Origin: Planctomycetota bacterium | GTDB taxonomy: Bacteria; Planctomycetota; UBA1135; GCA-002686595 | Reading direction: 5' to 3' | Assembly: GCA_012959525.1 (NCBI GenBank) | Contig: DUDB01000056.1 | Location: 1-64,000 of the forward strand | DNA: 64,000 bases | Shown here: in pieces, positions 8,876 through 17,306 of the stretch | Layout: every line of letters begins with the position of its first letter | Numbering within the stretch: the first letter of the stretch is position 1 | Position numbers and translations under genes: made by a program | Notes under the pieces: model-generated | Told to the model about the DNA's origin: nothing | Database searches by the model: none | Seen by the model: only the letters and a program-made list of their open reading frames with translations

Positions 8876-9038
8876 GGTGGGGAGAGCCTGGGAGCGGGCA
8901 GAGGGTTGGATTCGCTGTAAGCGTCAGGATTGCCCCTGACTGCTGGAAAACGAACGGGTAAGTATAGATATGGGCAAATCCGGGGGCAATGCGACCTGCC
9001 CCGTCCCTGACCTCAATCCACCGGCCTATCGGCAACCC

Positions 9039-9581
9039 ATGACCCTCCTCGATTCCCTTCTGCGCCTCTTGCCCCTAGACGATCTGCCCCGCACGGGCTG
9101 GATTCTGGGTGGCGTCACCCAGCCCGAGTCCGTCGCGGGCCACATTCTGGGCACCTCTCATCTGGCTCTGGCCCTCGCCCCACAGATCGAGCCCCCTCTC
9201 GAGCTGAGCCGGGTCCTGGCCATGGCCCTGGTCCACGATGCCCCCGAAGCGGGTAGCGGCGACCTCCCGCGGCCAGCCGCAATCCACCTGCCGGAGGGTG
9301 CGAAGAAGCAGATGGAGGACGCCTTGGCGGGGGAGATCCTCGCCCCGCTCTCGGGCCCAGCAACCGAAGCCTGGGCTGAGTACTCAGCCCAGGAGACCCG
9401 TGAGGCCCGCTTTGTGGCCCTCTGTGACTCCCTCCAGATGGGGGTGCGCTGGGTGGGCTACCAGCGCGCAGGCTGGCGTGGGCTGGGGGAGTTTGAGGCC
9501 CACTTTTCGAACCTCGACTGCGAGGGGTTCCCCGCCGCCGAGTCCTTGCGTCAGGAAATCCTGGGAAGCGGAACCGCCTGA
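9039..9581 (+). CDS. HD-domain hydrolase (YfbR/HDDC2-like)
   Basis: The 180-residue product resembles small HD phosphohydrolases of the YfbR/HDDC2 group, some of which are 5'-deoxynucleotidases. The metal site is suggested by ESVAGHILGTSHLAL, MALVHDAPEAGSGDLPRP and a late DSLQ aspartate. These match the H...HD...D order of the family, with VHD as the core. The start is placed at MTLLDSLLRL; the frame stays open upstream to 8970 but that part looks untranslated. Substrate is not predictable. It is divergent from aroF and followed after 30 bases by an unrelated exported protein. Confidence 0.75.
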   Translation: MTLLDSLLRLLPLDDLPRTGWILGGVTQPESVAGHILGTSHLALALAPQIEPPLELSRVLAMALVHDAPEAGSGDLPRPAAIHLPEGAKKQMEDALAGEILAPLSGPATEAWAEYSAQETREARFVALCDSLQMGVRWVGYQRAGWRGLGEFEAHFSNLDCEGFPAAESLRQEILGSGTA

Positions 9582-9611
9582 ACCCCTTGGGGGGAATACT
9601 GGGCCCGTCCC

Positions 9612-10595
9612 ATGCCGCGCCCCCTGACCATCCTTCCCCTGATCGGCCTTGTTCTCTTGGCCGCGCTAGTCGCCGTTGCCCTGCGGCCTCAGAGCCCTTA
9701 CGTCTACCCGGGAGAAGGCCAGCCCCTAGCCGACGAGCTGCCCCTGCCCCAGGTGCGCGATATGTCGGCCCACCTGAGCGGCCGTGTACTCGATGCCTCG
9801 GGGGCGGGGGTGGCGGGCGCTTCCCTGGTAGTCGTGCAGGATGGGCGCGTGCACTGGACCTACAGTGCAACGGAAGGTGGCTTTGATCTGCCCGGCCTCT
9901 CGCCGGGAGTGCTCGAGGTCGCTCTGGATCACCGTCTCTACCCCGCCACCCTCATGGAGGGGGTCGCAGGCCCCACGCCTATAGATCTCGTTCTGCCCCC
10001 GGCTCACGGTGAGGGCCCCTCGGTCCCCGCGCCTAAAGGAGTGGACCTCGCGGCCAGGATCCAGGCCGGCAACATCGCAGACCTGACTGACTTCGAGGTG
10101 GCTCTGGCCCCCAGCGCCCCCCCCAGCAAGCCGGGCACAGGTCGGCCGCGCCGGGCGCGTACGGATAGTGAGGGCCATTTCCGGATCCCCGACCTGACGC
10201 CGGGGGAGTACCTGGTCCGGGTTATTCCCCCTGGCCACCCCGGAGCCACTTGGCCGGACCTGCTCGCCGATCTCGACGCCCCGGCCCTGCGCTTCACCCA
10301 CCCCCAGGAGTCCATGACCTTCAACACCGTGGCAGGCACGGTGGCGGGTACCTTTCACGCTCCCGCCGGCCACTACCCCGGCGGTGCCCTGGTGCAAATT
10401 CGGCCCCGGGGTGCCAGCGGCCCGGGCGCCCGTCCCATGGGCCGGATCCTAGTGGGTCGCACAGCTGCGGATGGGTCCTTCCACATTCCCCATGTGCCTC
10501 CTGGAGCCTATCGGGCTGAGCTTGCGAGTGGAGAGCTACGCTTTGAGTCCTTCCTTGTCATGCCCCAACGAGGACAGATCGACCCCGGGTTCTAG
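9612..10595 (+). CDS. Membrane-anchored protein with carboxypeptidase-regulatory-like domains
   Basis: The product of 327 residues has an N-terminal hydrophobic helix (about 5-24) and then three beta-sandwich-like modules. Each has the pattern of CarboxypepD_reg domains: SGRVLDASGAGVAGASLVV...GGFDLPGLSPG, then TDSEGHFRIPDLTPGEYLVRV, then TAADGSHFIP-like RTAADGSFHIPHVPPGAYRAEL. Such domains are structural or carbohydrate-binding and are common in exported planctomycete proteins. No catalytic motif is visible, so no function is assigned. It lies between an HD hydrolase and iscS on the same strand. Confidence 0.7.
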   Translation: MPRPLTILPLIGLVLLAALVAVALRPQSPYVYPGEGQPLADELPLPQVRDMSAHLSGRVLDASGAGVAGASLVVVQDGRVHWTYSATEGGFDLPGLSPGVLEVALDHRLYPATLMEGVAGPTPIDLVLPPAHGEGPSVPAPKGVDLAARIQAGNIADLTDFEVALAPSAPPSKPGTGRPRRARTDSEGHFRIPDLTPGEYLVRVIPPGHPGATWPDLLADLDAPALRFTHPQESMTFNTVAGTVAGTFHAPAGHYPGGALVQIRPRGASGPGARPMGRILVGRTAADGSFHIPHVPPGAYRAELASGELRFESFLVMPQRGQIDPGF

Positions 10596-10628
10596 ACGTC
10601 CGGGCAGCAGCGTATGGTGTAGGCGCCC

Positions 10629-11777
10629 ATGACCACGGTTTACCTGGACAACGCCGCAACGACTCCACTTGCTGAGCCCGTACGCGAGGCCCTCGCCCCC
10701 TTTCTGGGGGCGGAGTTCGGCAATCCCTCGTCACGCCACGCTCTGGGTGTGCGCGCGGCCGAAGCATTGACCCGCGCCAGAGCCCAGGTGGCCCGGGCAC
10801 TAGGTGCCGAAGCGTCTGAAGTCGCGTTCACTTCCGGTGGAACCGAAGCCAACAACCTGGCGGTCCTGGGTGCGGCGAGGGCGCGGCGCAAAGAGGGAGC
10901 ACGGATTCTGATTGGCGCCACGGAGCATCCTTCAGTTCGCGCTGCGGGGGAGGCACTCGAGGCAGAGGGCTTTGACGTACAGTCCATCCCTCTGGACGAG
11001 GCTGGGAATCTGGACCTGCAGGCCGCCCAAGCTCTGCTCACCCCCCAGACCGTCGTGGTGGCTCAGATGCTCGTGAACAACGAAGTGGGCACCATCTACC
11101 CCGTCGCGAGACTGGCGCGCCTCGCCCGTGAACACTCACCAAAGGCCCACGTGCACACGGATGCGGTGCAGGGGCTGGGCAAGATGGCCCTCGACCTCGA
11201 TGAACTGGGCGTGGACAGCTGCTCGGTCTCCGCCCACAAGGTGCACGGGTTGAAGGGTATCGGAGCCCTCGTGACTCGCCCCGGAACCCGGCTACAGCCC
11301 CTGATCTTTGGGGGCGGGCAGCAGGGCGGAGTTCGACCGGGCACCGAGAACGTGGTGGGAGCCGTGGCTTTTGGCGCCGCGGCTCAACTGGCTGACGACC
11401 GCTGCGAACAGACCTTCGAACACGCGACGGGCCTACGCGCTCAACTGGACCAGGGGCTGAAAACTCTGAGCGGTATCTCCCTGCTTGAGCCCGGCACCGA
11501 CCGCATGCCCTCCATCTGCTCGTTGCTCGTGCCAGGCGCTCCGGCCGAGGTCTGGCAACATCACCTTGAGGCCCGCGGAGTCTTCGTCTCCGTTGGCAGC
11601 GCCTGTCAATCCAACGATTCAAGCGTCAGCCCGGCCCTCTTGGCCTTGGGCCTGGATGCGGACCGGGCCCGGCGGGTGCTACGCCTGTCCTTCTCGGCCC
11701 TCACCACCGGCGAAGAGGTGCAGGTCGCCTTGGATGCCCTTGGATCCCTGGCGCCGGAGCTGGAGGGCCTCTCGTGA
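10629..11777 (+). CDS. iscS: Cysteine desulfurase (IscS/NifS family)
   Basis: This PLP enzyme removes sulfur from cysteine as a protein-bound persulfide. The 382-residue product has YLDNAATTP at the start, the TSGGTEANNLA segment, TDAVQ, the PLP lysine K204 in SAHKVHG and the catalytic Cys326 in SVGSACQS. The stop codon overlaps the thiI start (TGATG), so the sulfur donor and the tRNA thiolation enzyme are translated together. This supports a role in s4U formation on tRNA. No iscU or other Fe-S scaffold gene is nearby. Confidence 0.93.
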   Translation: MTTVYLDNAATTPLAEPVREALAPFLGAEFGNPSSRHALGVRAAEALTRARAQVARALGAEASEVAFTSGGTEANNLAVLGAARARRKEGARILIGATEHPSVRAAGEALEAEGFDVQSIPLDEAGNLDLQAAQALLTPQTVVVAQMLVNNEVGTIYPVARLARLAREHSPKAHVHTDAVQGLGKMALDLDELGVDSCSVSAHKVHGLKGIGALVTRPGTRLQPLIFGGGQQGGVRPGTENVVGAVAFGAAAQLADDRCEQTFEHATGLRAQLDQGLKTLSGISLLEPGTDRMPSICSLLVPGAPAEVWQHHLEARGVFVSVGSACQSNDSSVSPALLALGLDADRARRVLRLSFSALTTGEEVQVALDALGSLAPELEGLS

Positions 11778-13003
11778 TGGCCTCAGCGCAGCCTGGCCCC
11801 GCCAAGCTGGGCGAGCCGGACCTGATCCTCGTCCGGTACGGCGAGCTAGCCCTCAAGAAGGGTAATCGCGGTGAGTTTGAGAAAGCTCTAGCCCGCAACC
11901 TGCGTCAGGCATTGGCCTCGACCACCAAGGCGGAAGTAGAGCGCCAGCATGGCAGAATCTTCATTCGGCCAGAGCGCCGCTGTGAGAAGGCGGCGAGACG
12001 TGCGGCCGAAGTGTTCGGGGTCAAGACAGTCTCCCCCGCTTGGGTGGTTGCCTCTGACCTCGAGGCCATCACGGCCCAGGCGGCCAAGCTCCTGGATTCC
12101 GCCCTCGCCGCACGCACCCAGAGCGAGCCGGTCTCTTTCCGAGTGCGCGCCAGGCGCTCCAACAAGGCCTTCCCCTTGAACTCAAGTGAGCTCGAGCGCC
12201 ACGTGGCCGAGCGCATCCTCCCGGGTCCGGAGACGGTCAAAGTTCAGCTGGTAGATCCGGAGATGACCCTCGGGATCGAGGTGCGGGACAGAAAGACCTT
12301 CGTGTTCCTCGACCGTTTCGAGGGGCCCGGCGGCTTGCCCGTGGGCACCTTAGGCCGAGCGCTGTGTCTTCTTTCCGGCGGGATCGACTCACCGGTCGCC
12401 TCCTGGCTGGCCATGAAGCGCGGCCTGCACATGGGTTACGTGAGCTTCCACTCCGCCCCGTACATCGGTGAGGGATTCCGCAGGAAGGTGCGCGAGGTCG
12501 TGCGCGCCCTCGGCCGTTGGCAGTACAAGGCGCCTCTGTTCACCGTGCCCTTCGCCGACATCCAGGTCGCCATCCGGGATCAGGCGCCGGAGCGCTACCG
12601 CACGGTGCTCTACCGGCGCATGATGCAGCGCATCGCCGAACGCATCAGCGCGACAGAGAGCTGTGGTGCCCTTGTAACCGGCGAGTGCCTGGGCCAGGTG
12701 GCCAGTCAAACCCTGGAGAACCTGACCTGCATCGGAGCCGCGACCTCCGTTCCCGTACTTCGCCCGGTCCTCACCTTCGACAAGGAGGAGATCATTCAAA
12801 TTGCCCGTCGCATCGGGACTTTTGACATCTCCATCCAGCCCGAACCCGACTGCTGCACCGTGTTCCAGCCGAGCCGGCCGGTGATACGGGGTCGCTTGGA
12901 GGACTGCTTGGCCGCAGAAGAGCAGATGGATGTGGAAGGGCTGGTGCAAAGGGCGTTGGATGGAACGGAGATGGAATTGCTCGATCACGAGGGAGGGGCA
13001 TGA
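11777..13003 (+). CDS. thiI: tRNA 4-thiouridine synthase ThiI (no rhodanese domain)
   Basis: ThiI adenylates U8 of tRNA and replaces its oxygen with sulfur. The roughly 408-residue product has an NFLD/THUMP region (about 15-170) followed by the PP-loop domain with CLLSGGIDSPVASW. TGECLGQVASQTLENL and PEPDCCTVFQPSRP follow, the latter at the site of the conserved cysteine of the PP-loop domain. The C-terminal rhodanese domain of E. coli ThiI is absent, so the persulfide must come straight from the co-encoded cysteine desulfurase. ATG 11777 is preferred over GTG 11774. The stop overlaps the next gene by 4 bases. Confidence 0.92.
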   Translation: MASAQPGPAKLGEPDLILVRYGELALKKGNRGEFEKALARNLRQALASTTKAEVERQHGRIFIRPERRCEKAARRAAEVFGVKTVSPAWVVASDLEAITAQAAKLLDSALAARTQSEPVSFRVRARRSNKAFPLNSSELERHVAERILPGPETVKVQLVDPEMTLGIEVRDRKTFVFLDRFEGPGGLPVGTLGRALCLLSGGIDSPVASWLAMKRGLHMGYVSFHSAPYIGEGFRRKVREVVRALGRWQYKAPLFTVPFADIQVAIRDQAPERYRTVLYRRMMQRIAERISATESCGALVTGECLGQVASQTLENLTCIGAATSVPVLRPVLTFDKEEIIQIARRIGTFDISIQPEPDCCTVFQPSRPVIRGRLEDCLAAEEQMDVEGLVQRALDGTEMELLDHEGGA

Positions 13004-15054
13004 ACCGCACCCTGGCCATCCTCCTGGCGATGGCGATGCTCCTGGCCCACAGTCTGACCCTTCACCTCAACCCCGAAGGGCACCTGGGGGAGCCCTACGA
13101 GTACGCCCACCGTGCTTACCGCCTGGCGCGCAACCTGATCAGGGAAGGAGCCCTGGTCTGGAACGCGGGGTTAGAAGGCTCTGCCCGAGGAGGGCTGGAG
13201 AGCTACCCCTCACCCCTATGGGTAGGACTCTCCACACTAGCCGAGCGGTTCTACCTGCCCGTCACGCGCATCACCCAGATAGTCGGCATGGCCGCAGCCC
13301 TGATGACCGTGCGATTCTCGGTGATGTTTGACAAGGACCGCATCTCCAGCATCATCCCCGCTCTGCTGCTGGTCACCAGCGGCGCGTTCGCGGCGGCCGC
13401 GCCTAGTGGGCTTGAAACTCCCCTGGTGGCCTTCCTGCTGACGGCCGCGTTCGTCTCATTTGAACGCGCACGCCGGAGCACCTTCTCCATCGCACTCCTC
13501 CTTCTCGTGGTCGCTCGGCCGGAGGGCGCCCTGGCGATCGTCCTCTTCGCTCTCTTCGCCATTCTTGACCGTCTACGCGCCCAACGCGATCCCTCGCAGG
13601 AGATGCCGCCGGGAGCCTTCCTGCCGGCCCTGCTCGCCACGGCCTTCCTTCTGTGGACACCCAACAGCTCAGGCCAGTCCTTGTACGGGACCTGGATCGC
13701 CTCCCTGTTGAGCTTCGATGCGGCTCGAGCAAGCCAGGGGCTGGGATATCTGAACGACCTCTTCGCAACGGCCATCACGCCTGTCCTGGTGGTCTTCCCC
13801 ATCGGGGGTTGGATCACGGGCCGATTGACCCGCACAGGCCGCCGGGCGTTGGTGTGGGCCGTGGCCTGGATGACCATAGTGACCCTCCAAGGAGGCGGCC
13901 TGCAGCCCTTCAGCGTGGCCCTGGTACCGGCACTCCCTCTTCTCGCCATCGCCATCCAACAGGGCATCTTGGCCGCGCTGGATACGGGCTTGAAATTCAT
14001 GGAGAAGGTGTCCTGGGCGGCCCTCATGCTTACCTGCCTGCTTGGGATTCTGGCCACAAAGTCCCCCGTGAGCCTGCAGCGTATTCAGGGCACGGTACCC
14101 ATTCTGACTTGGTTGAGCGCAGGGAAGGGGCCCACGCCCCTGGGCGGAGAGCCGGTGCTGGGTATAGTCTCGGTCACCAGCGAACTGAAGCGCACCGTCA
14201 AGCTGCGAGACGTGGGGCTGTTCCTGCGGGCGAGCGTGCCGACCGACTACACCCTTCTCTCGCCGTACTCGGGAGCCATCGCGTACCTGTCCCGCATGCA
14301 GGTTCTCGATCTAAATGGACAAATCACGACGCCAGAGGGCACAGAGTTGACACCGCCTTGGAATCCGCGTCCCTCCATCGACCTTCTCGCAGCCCTCGGG
14401 CAGGATGCGGACTTCGTCTTGGTCGGGCTTAAGGACATCCGGGAGACTGAACTAGGGGGAGCCTTCGGACTCGGACTCGGGGAGCTCCTGATGCTGGACG
14501 GGAGTAGCGAGAACCCCGAGCGACGGGCCCTGATCGGTGCTCAGCTGGACGAGTACGAGTTGGTGACCGTTCCCGTCTACGCAGAGCGACGGCATCGTTC
14601 AGCGCCATTTCCCCTCCTGCGTCGCAAGGATCTCGGGCTGACTCCACGATTGGAAATCCAACATGTGGACAATGAGATCCGAGTATTACTCACGTCGGAT
14701 TGGCCGAAGGACTCCACTGGTTGGCCAGGTAACCCACACCTGGTCCGGCTCGCCCTGGAAGGGACCGATGAAAACGGCAAGGTTTGGTTCCTTAATCCGC
14801 AGGGGATCTCACAGGCCCCAACCCGGAACGCCAGGAATCAGAAGCGGGGTCCGGAAGTCGAACTCTTCGCACGCCCCGACCTACTGCTGCAACCTACTCC
14901 CGAGCGGTGGGTGCGGTTGGCAGCCATTCCCCTGCTCAAGACACCAAATGGGACCCGCTTGGTGGAGCTACGCGCCCAACTGTTCAACCCGTACATCGCC
15001 AAGCAATCGCGCTTCGCGCCGGCCAGCTCACAGGTCAGCCTGAAGCTGGAGTGA
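13000..15054 (+). CDS. Multi-pass membrane protein, GT-C glycosyltransferase-like
   Basis: The 684-residue product has an N-terminal hydrophobic helix and about nine further membrane segments up to residue 360, then a soluble C-terminal half. The sequence YEYAHRAYRLARNLIREG and the later SGLETPLVAFLLTAAF match the layout of polyprenyl-phosphate-sugar-dependent GT-C proteins of the arabinofuranosyltransferase-like group. In that group an early acidic loop and a GLET motif recur. The sugar and acceptor are unknown. The start overlaps thiI by 4 bases and the stop abuts the stop of the convergent regulator gene with no gap. Its place in a sulfur-transfer operon is unexplained. Confidence 0.6.
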   Translation: MNRTLAILLAMAMLLAHSLTLHLNPEGHLGEPYEYAHRAYRLARNLIREGALVWNAGLEGSARGGLESYPSPLWVGLSTLAERFYLPVTRITQIVGMAAALMTVRFSVMFDKDRISSIIPALLLVTSGAFAAAAPSGLETPLVAFLLTAAFVSFERARRSTFSIALLLLVVARPEGALAIVLFALFAILDRLRAQRDPSQEMPPGAFLPALLATAFLLWTPNSSGQSLYGTWIASLLSFDAARASQGLGYLNDLFATAITPVLVVFPIGGWITGRLTRTGRRALVWAVAWMTIVTLQGGGLQPFSVALVPALPLLAIAIQQGILAALDTGLKFMEKVSWAALMLTCLLGILATKSPVSLQRIQGTVPILTWLSAGKGPTPLGGEPVLGIVSVTSELKRTVKLRDVGLFLRASVPTDYTLLSPYSGAIAYLSRMQVLDLNGQITTPEGTELTPPWNPRPSIDLLAALGQDADFVLVGLKDIRETELGGAFGLGLGELLMLDGSSENPERRALIGAQLDEYELVTVPVYAERRHRSAPFPLLRRKDLGLTPRLEIQHVDNEIRVLLTSDWPKDSTGWPGNPHLVRLALEGTDENGKVWFLNPQGISQAPTRNARNQKRGPEVELFARPDLLLQPTPERWVRLAAIPLLKTPNGTRLVELRAQLFNPYIAKQSRFAPASSQVSLKLE

Positions 15055-15756
15055 TCAGTTGATTCCCAGCTTCTTGAGCTTTCGATAGAGGGTCGACTTG
15101 CCGACGCCCAGCACGCGCGCAGCTGCGATCTTGTCTCCGTCGCAGGAGGAAATGGCACGCTCAAGGGCGGCCCGCTCGTAGAAGGCCAAGCTGATCGGAG
15201 CATCGTCGTCGATGACCCAGCGATCCGACACGTGGTCGGGATCATGAACGGAACTGGGAGAGACCACTTGGGTGTAAGCATCCTGCGGAAGATGAGTGCC
15301 CGGCACGCGCGCCGCCGACGACCCGGCCAAAGCAACTTGCCGTGACGAACCTGCGGGGATGATGTCCTGATGATCTTCAGGCCAGTTGGTGAGAAGCGCT
15401 TGAGCCAGTGCGGGCAACGCCTGGCGGTGTGCAGCACAGATCACCGCCGCAACGCCAACTTCGTACAGGTCCTTCGATGCCCCTGCGGGCACGTCCGAAG
15501 GAGAGAAGACGGCGATCGGGGTCTTGCCAGAGATCTGCTCCAACTCCGTACAGATGCGAACGGCCTCTGCGCGTTTGGCCAAGTCACCATTGAACTGGGC
15601 GTTGACGAGGATGAGCCCGAAGGATTCGATACGGGCAAGTCCCAGAGCACGAGCACCACCGGGGGCGACCACGACTTCGTAGCCGGCATGGCCCAGCCGG
15701 CCAGTAGCCAAGGCCGATTCTCCAGGATCGGCTGCGATGAGTAAGATGCGACGCAA
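15055..15756 (-). CDS. Degenerate receiver domain fused to Fis-type HTH
   Basis: The start is set at TTG 15756 because a GAGGT Shine-Dalgarno sequence lies 6 bases upstream; the frame also stays open to a TTG at 15795. The 233-residue product begins like a CheY-type receiver (RRILLIAADP...GYEVVVAPGGARAL...FGLILVN). However, the phospho-acceptor position is Asn52 instead of Asp, the acidic pair reads Ala-Ala-Asp, and no conserved Lys is recognisable. A linker of about 60 residues leads to a Fis/NtrC-type helix-turn-helix (ALERAISSCDGDKIAAARVLGVGKSTLYRKL). It probably binds DNA and is not controlled by phosphorylation. No histidine kinase is adjacent. It is divergent from, and its frame overlaps, the methyltransferase upstream region. 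Confidence 0.72.
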   Translation of the reverse strand: MRRILLIAADPGESALATGRLGHAGYEVVVAPGGARALGLARIESFGLILVNAQFNGDLAKRAEAVRICTELEQISGKTPIAVFSPSDVPAGASKDLYEVGVAAVICAAHRQALPALAQALLTNWPEDHQDIIPAGSSRQVALAGSSAARVPGTHLPQDAYTQVVSPSSVHDPDHVSDRWVIDDDAPISLAFYERAALERAISSCDGDKIAAARVLGVGKSTLYRKLKKLGIN

Positions 15757-15872
15757 AGGATTACCTCGATGCCGTGGAACCCGAACACTCGTCAACCCTG
15801 ACGAGGCCGCGCCCGAGTTCTGTGGCTCTCGAACGAGCAGAGCCTCCCATATCCAGAGACCAGAATGAAACC

Positions 15873-17069
15873 ATGGCTTTCGGGAACTGCTTAGATTCGC
15901 CCGCTGTCGAACGAGCCCTCGCCGAGGTCGAAGGGCTGAACGACCCCCTTGCGGTGGCCTCGCGGCTGCGCGCGAGCCTGCCCACCCCGCTTGCCCGGGC
16001 GGCTGCCGGCCTGCATGACCTACGTGGCAGGGCCCAAGGCAGTGCCCTGGACCAGGAGCTGCGCTTCCTGACGTCCAAGGGCCTCCAGCAGGCTACAGCG
16101 GGGGCGGTTGCGGCCTACCGGGCCCTGCGCATCTTTGAATCGTCGCCCGATTCCCTGATATGGGACGGCACCGCGGGGATCGGTGCGGACAGCCTGGCCT
16201 TACTCAGGCGCGGTCTGCGCGTGGTCACATCAGATCTGGATGCCCAGACTCTCGCCTGTGCCGCATCCAACCTCGCGCACCTGGGAGCAGCCAACTGGAT
16301 CGTGCGCGCGGACGCGGCGATGCCGCCCTGCAAAGCGGACATCGTTGTACTTGATCCCGATCGACGCCCAAGTGGAGCGCGTGAGGGGAACCCGGAGCTC
16401 TGGTCCCCCGCCATGAGCACGTGCCTGGATCTGGCCCGAGGTAGCAAAGGCGCCTGTATCAAGCTGCCCCCTGGCATGGATCCCGCACAGTTGGGTGGGC
16501 TCGGAGGAGCTCCCCACGGCCTGCAGTGGATCAGCCTGGGGGGCCAGCTACGGGAGCTGGCTCTTTGGACCGGATGCCTGGTCGGGGATCTCGCTGGACA
16601 ACGCGAGGCTCTGGTACTGGGACCAGATGGGCCCCGGGGGACGCTTCGCGGAGAGCCTGAAGAGCTTCAACCCCTGGAGCCCGGACAGTTGAAAGCCATC
16701 GGGTGGCTGGCCGAGCCTGATCCGGCGGTGATCCGAGCAGGCCTGGTGGGGCCCCTGGCCCGCGAGCAGGGCATGCGGCCTGTGGGACCTCGTCTGGCCT
16801 ACCTGGGAGGCGACCAGAGGCCCTCCTCCCCCATGCTGAGATCTTGGAGGGTGCTGGAGACCTCTGCCCTGGATCCGAAGCGGGTGCGGGCCATGCTGCG
16901 CAGACACGACGTAGGGCCTCTGACCGTGAAGAAACGGGGCCATCCGGACGACGCCCAGACCCTGGCTCGGCGGTTCAAGGGTCCCGGAGAGAAACACGGC
17001 CTCTTGGCCGTAGCCCGCCTGGAAAAGGGCCATGCCGCACTCCTGCTTGAAGGCCCGGAGGGGGCCTAA
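15873..17069 (+). CDS. THUMP-like domain class I methyltransferase-fold protein
   Basis: The 398-residue product matches the THUMP-like domain family of predicted SAM-dependent enzymes. It has the QELRFLTSKGLQQATA segment, then DGTAGIGADSLALLRRG (SAM-binding motif I), SDLDAQTLACAASNL, and VVLDPDRRPSG where the family has a DPxR-type motif. The C-terminal part (VGPLTVKKRG...LARRFKGPGE) is the THUMP-like module. The target is likely RNA but is unknown. The start at MAFGNC is chosen because the upstream open frame has no family similarity. A tRNA gene follows on the opposite strand. Confidence 0.78.
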   Translation: MAFGNCLDSPAVERALAEVEGLNDPLAVASRLRASLPTPLARAAAGLHDLRGRAQGSALDQELRFLTSKGLQQATAGAVAAYRALRIFESSPDSLIWDGTAGIGADSLALLRRGLRVVTSDLDAQTLACAASNLAHLGAANWIVRADAAMPPCKADIVVLDPDRRPSGAREGNPELWSPAMSTCLDLARGSKGACIKLPPGMDPAQLGGLGGAPHGLQWISLGGQLRELALWTGCLVGDLAGQREALVLGPDGPRGTLRGEPEELQPLEPGQLKAIGWLAEPDPAVIRAGLVGPLAREQGMRPVGPRLAYLGGDQRPSSPMLRSWRVLETSALDPKRVRAMLRRHDVGPLTVKKRGHPDDAQTLARRFKGPGEKHGLLAVARLEKGHAALLLEGPEGA

Positions 17070-17099
17070 GCGGCGTGACGGCACGCCTGGGGGCATGGG

Positions 17100-17176
17100 T
17101 GGTGGGCGATGAGGGATTCGAACCCACGACTTTCTCGGTGTAAACGAGACACTCTGACCAACTGAGTTAATCGCCC
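17100..17176 (-). tRNA. tRNA-Val (anticodon UAC)
   Basis: The minus strand folds into a full cloverleaf. The acceptor stem is GGGCGAT/ATCGCCC, the D stem ACTC/GAGT, and the anticodon stem TCTCG/CGAGA with loop TTTACAC. The variable loop has 5 bases and the T loop is TTCGAAT. The discriminator base is A and the 3' CCA is encoded (17100-17102). The T stem (GTGGG/CCCTC) contains one U-U mismatch at its second pair. The mature body without CCA is 74 bases. Confidence 0.95.
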
Positions 17177-17306
17177 CGGTAGGCCTCGGCCACCCAGACG
17201 TTATCCTCAGGCCCGAGCGCGCGCCACCGGACCCGGACCCATGTTCGGGCTCTGATTGAATTTCTCCCCCCGGGCCCCCTCCAAGCGCCCCTCCCCCCAC
17301 ATTCAC

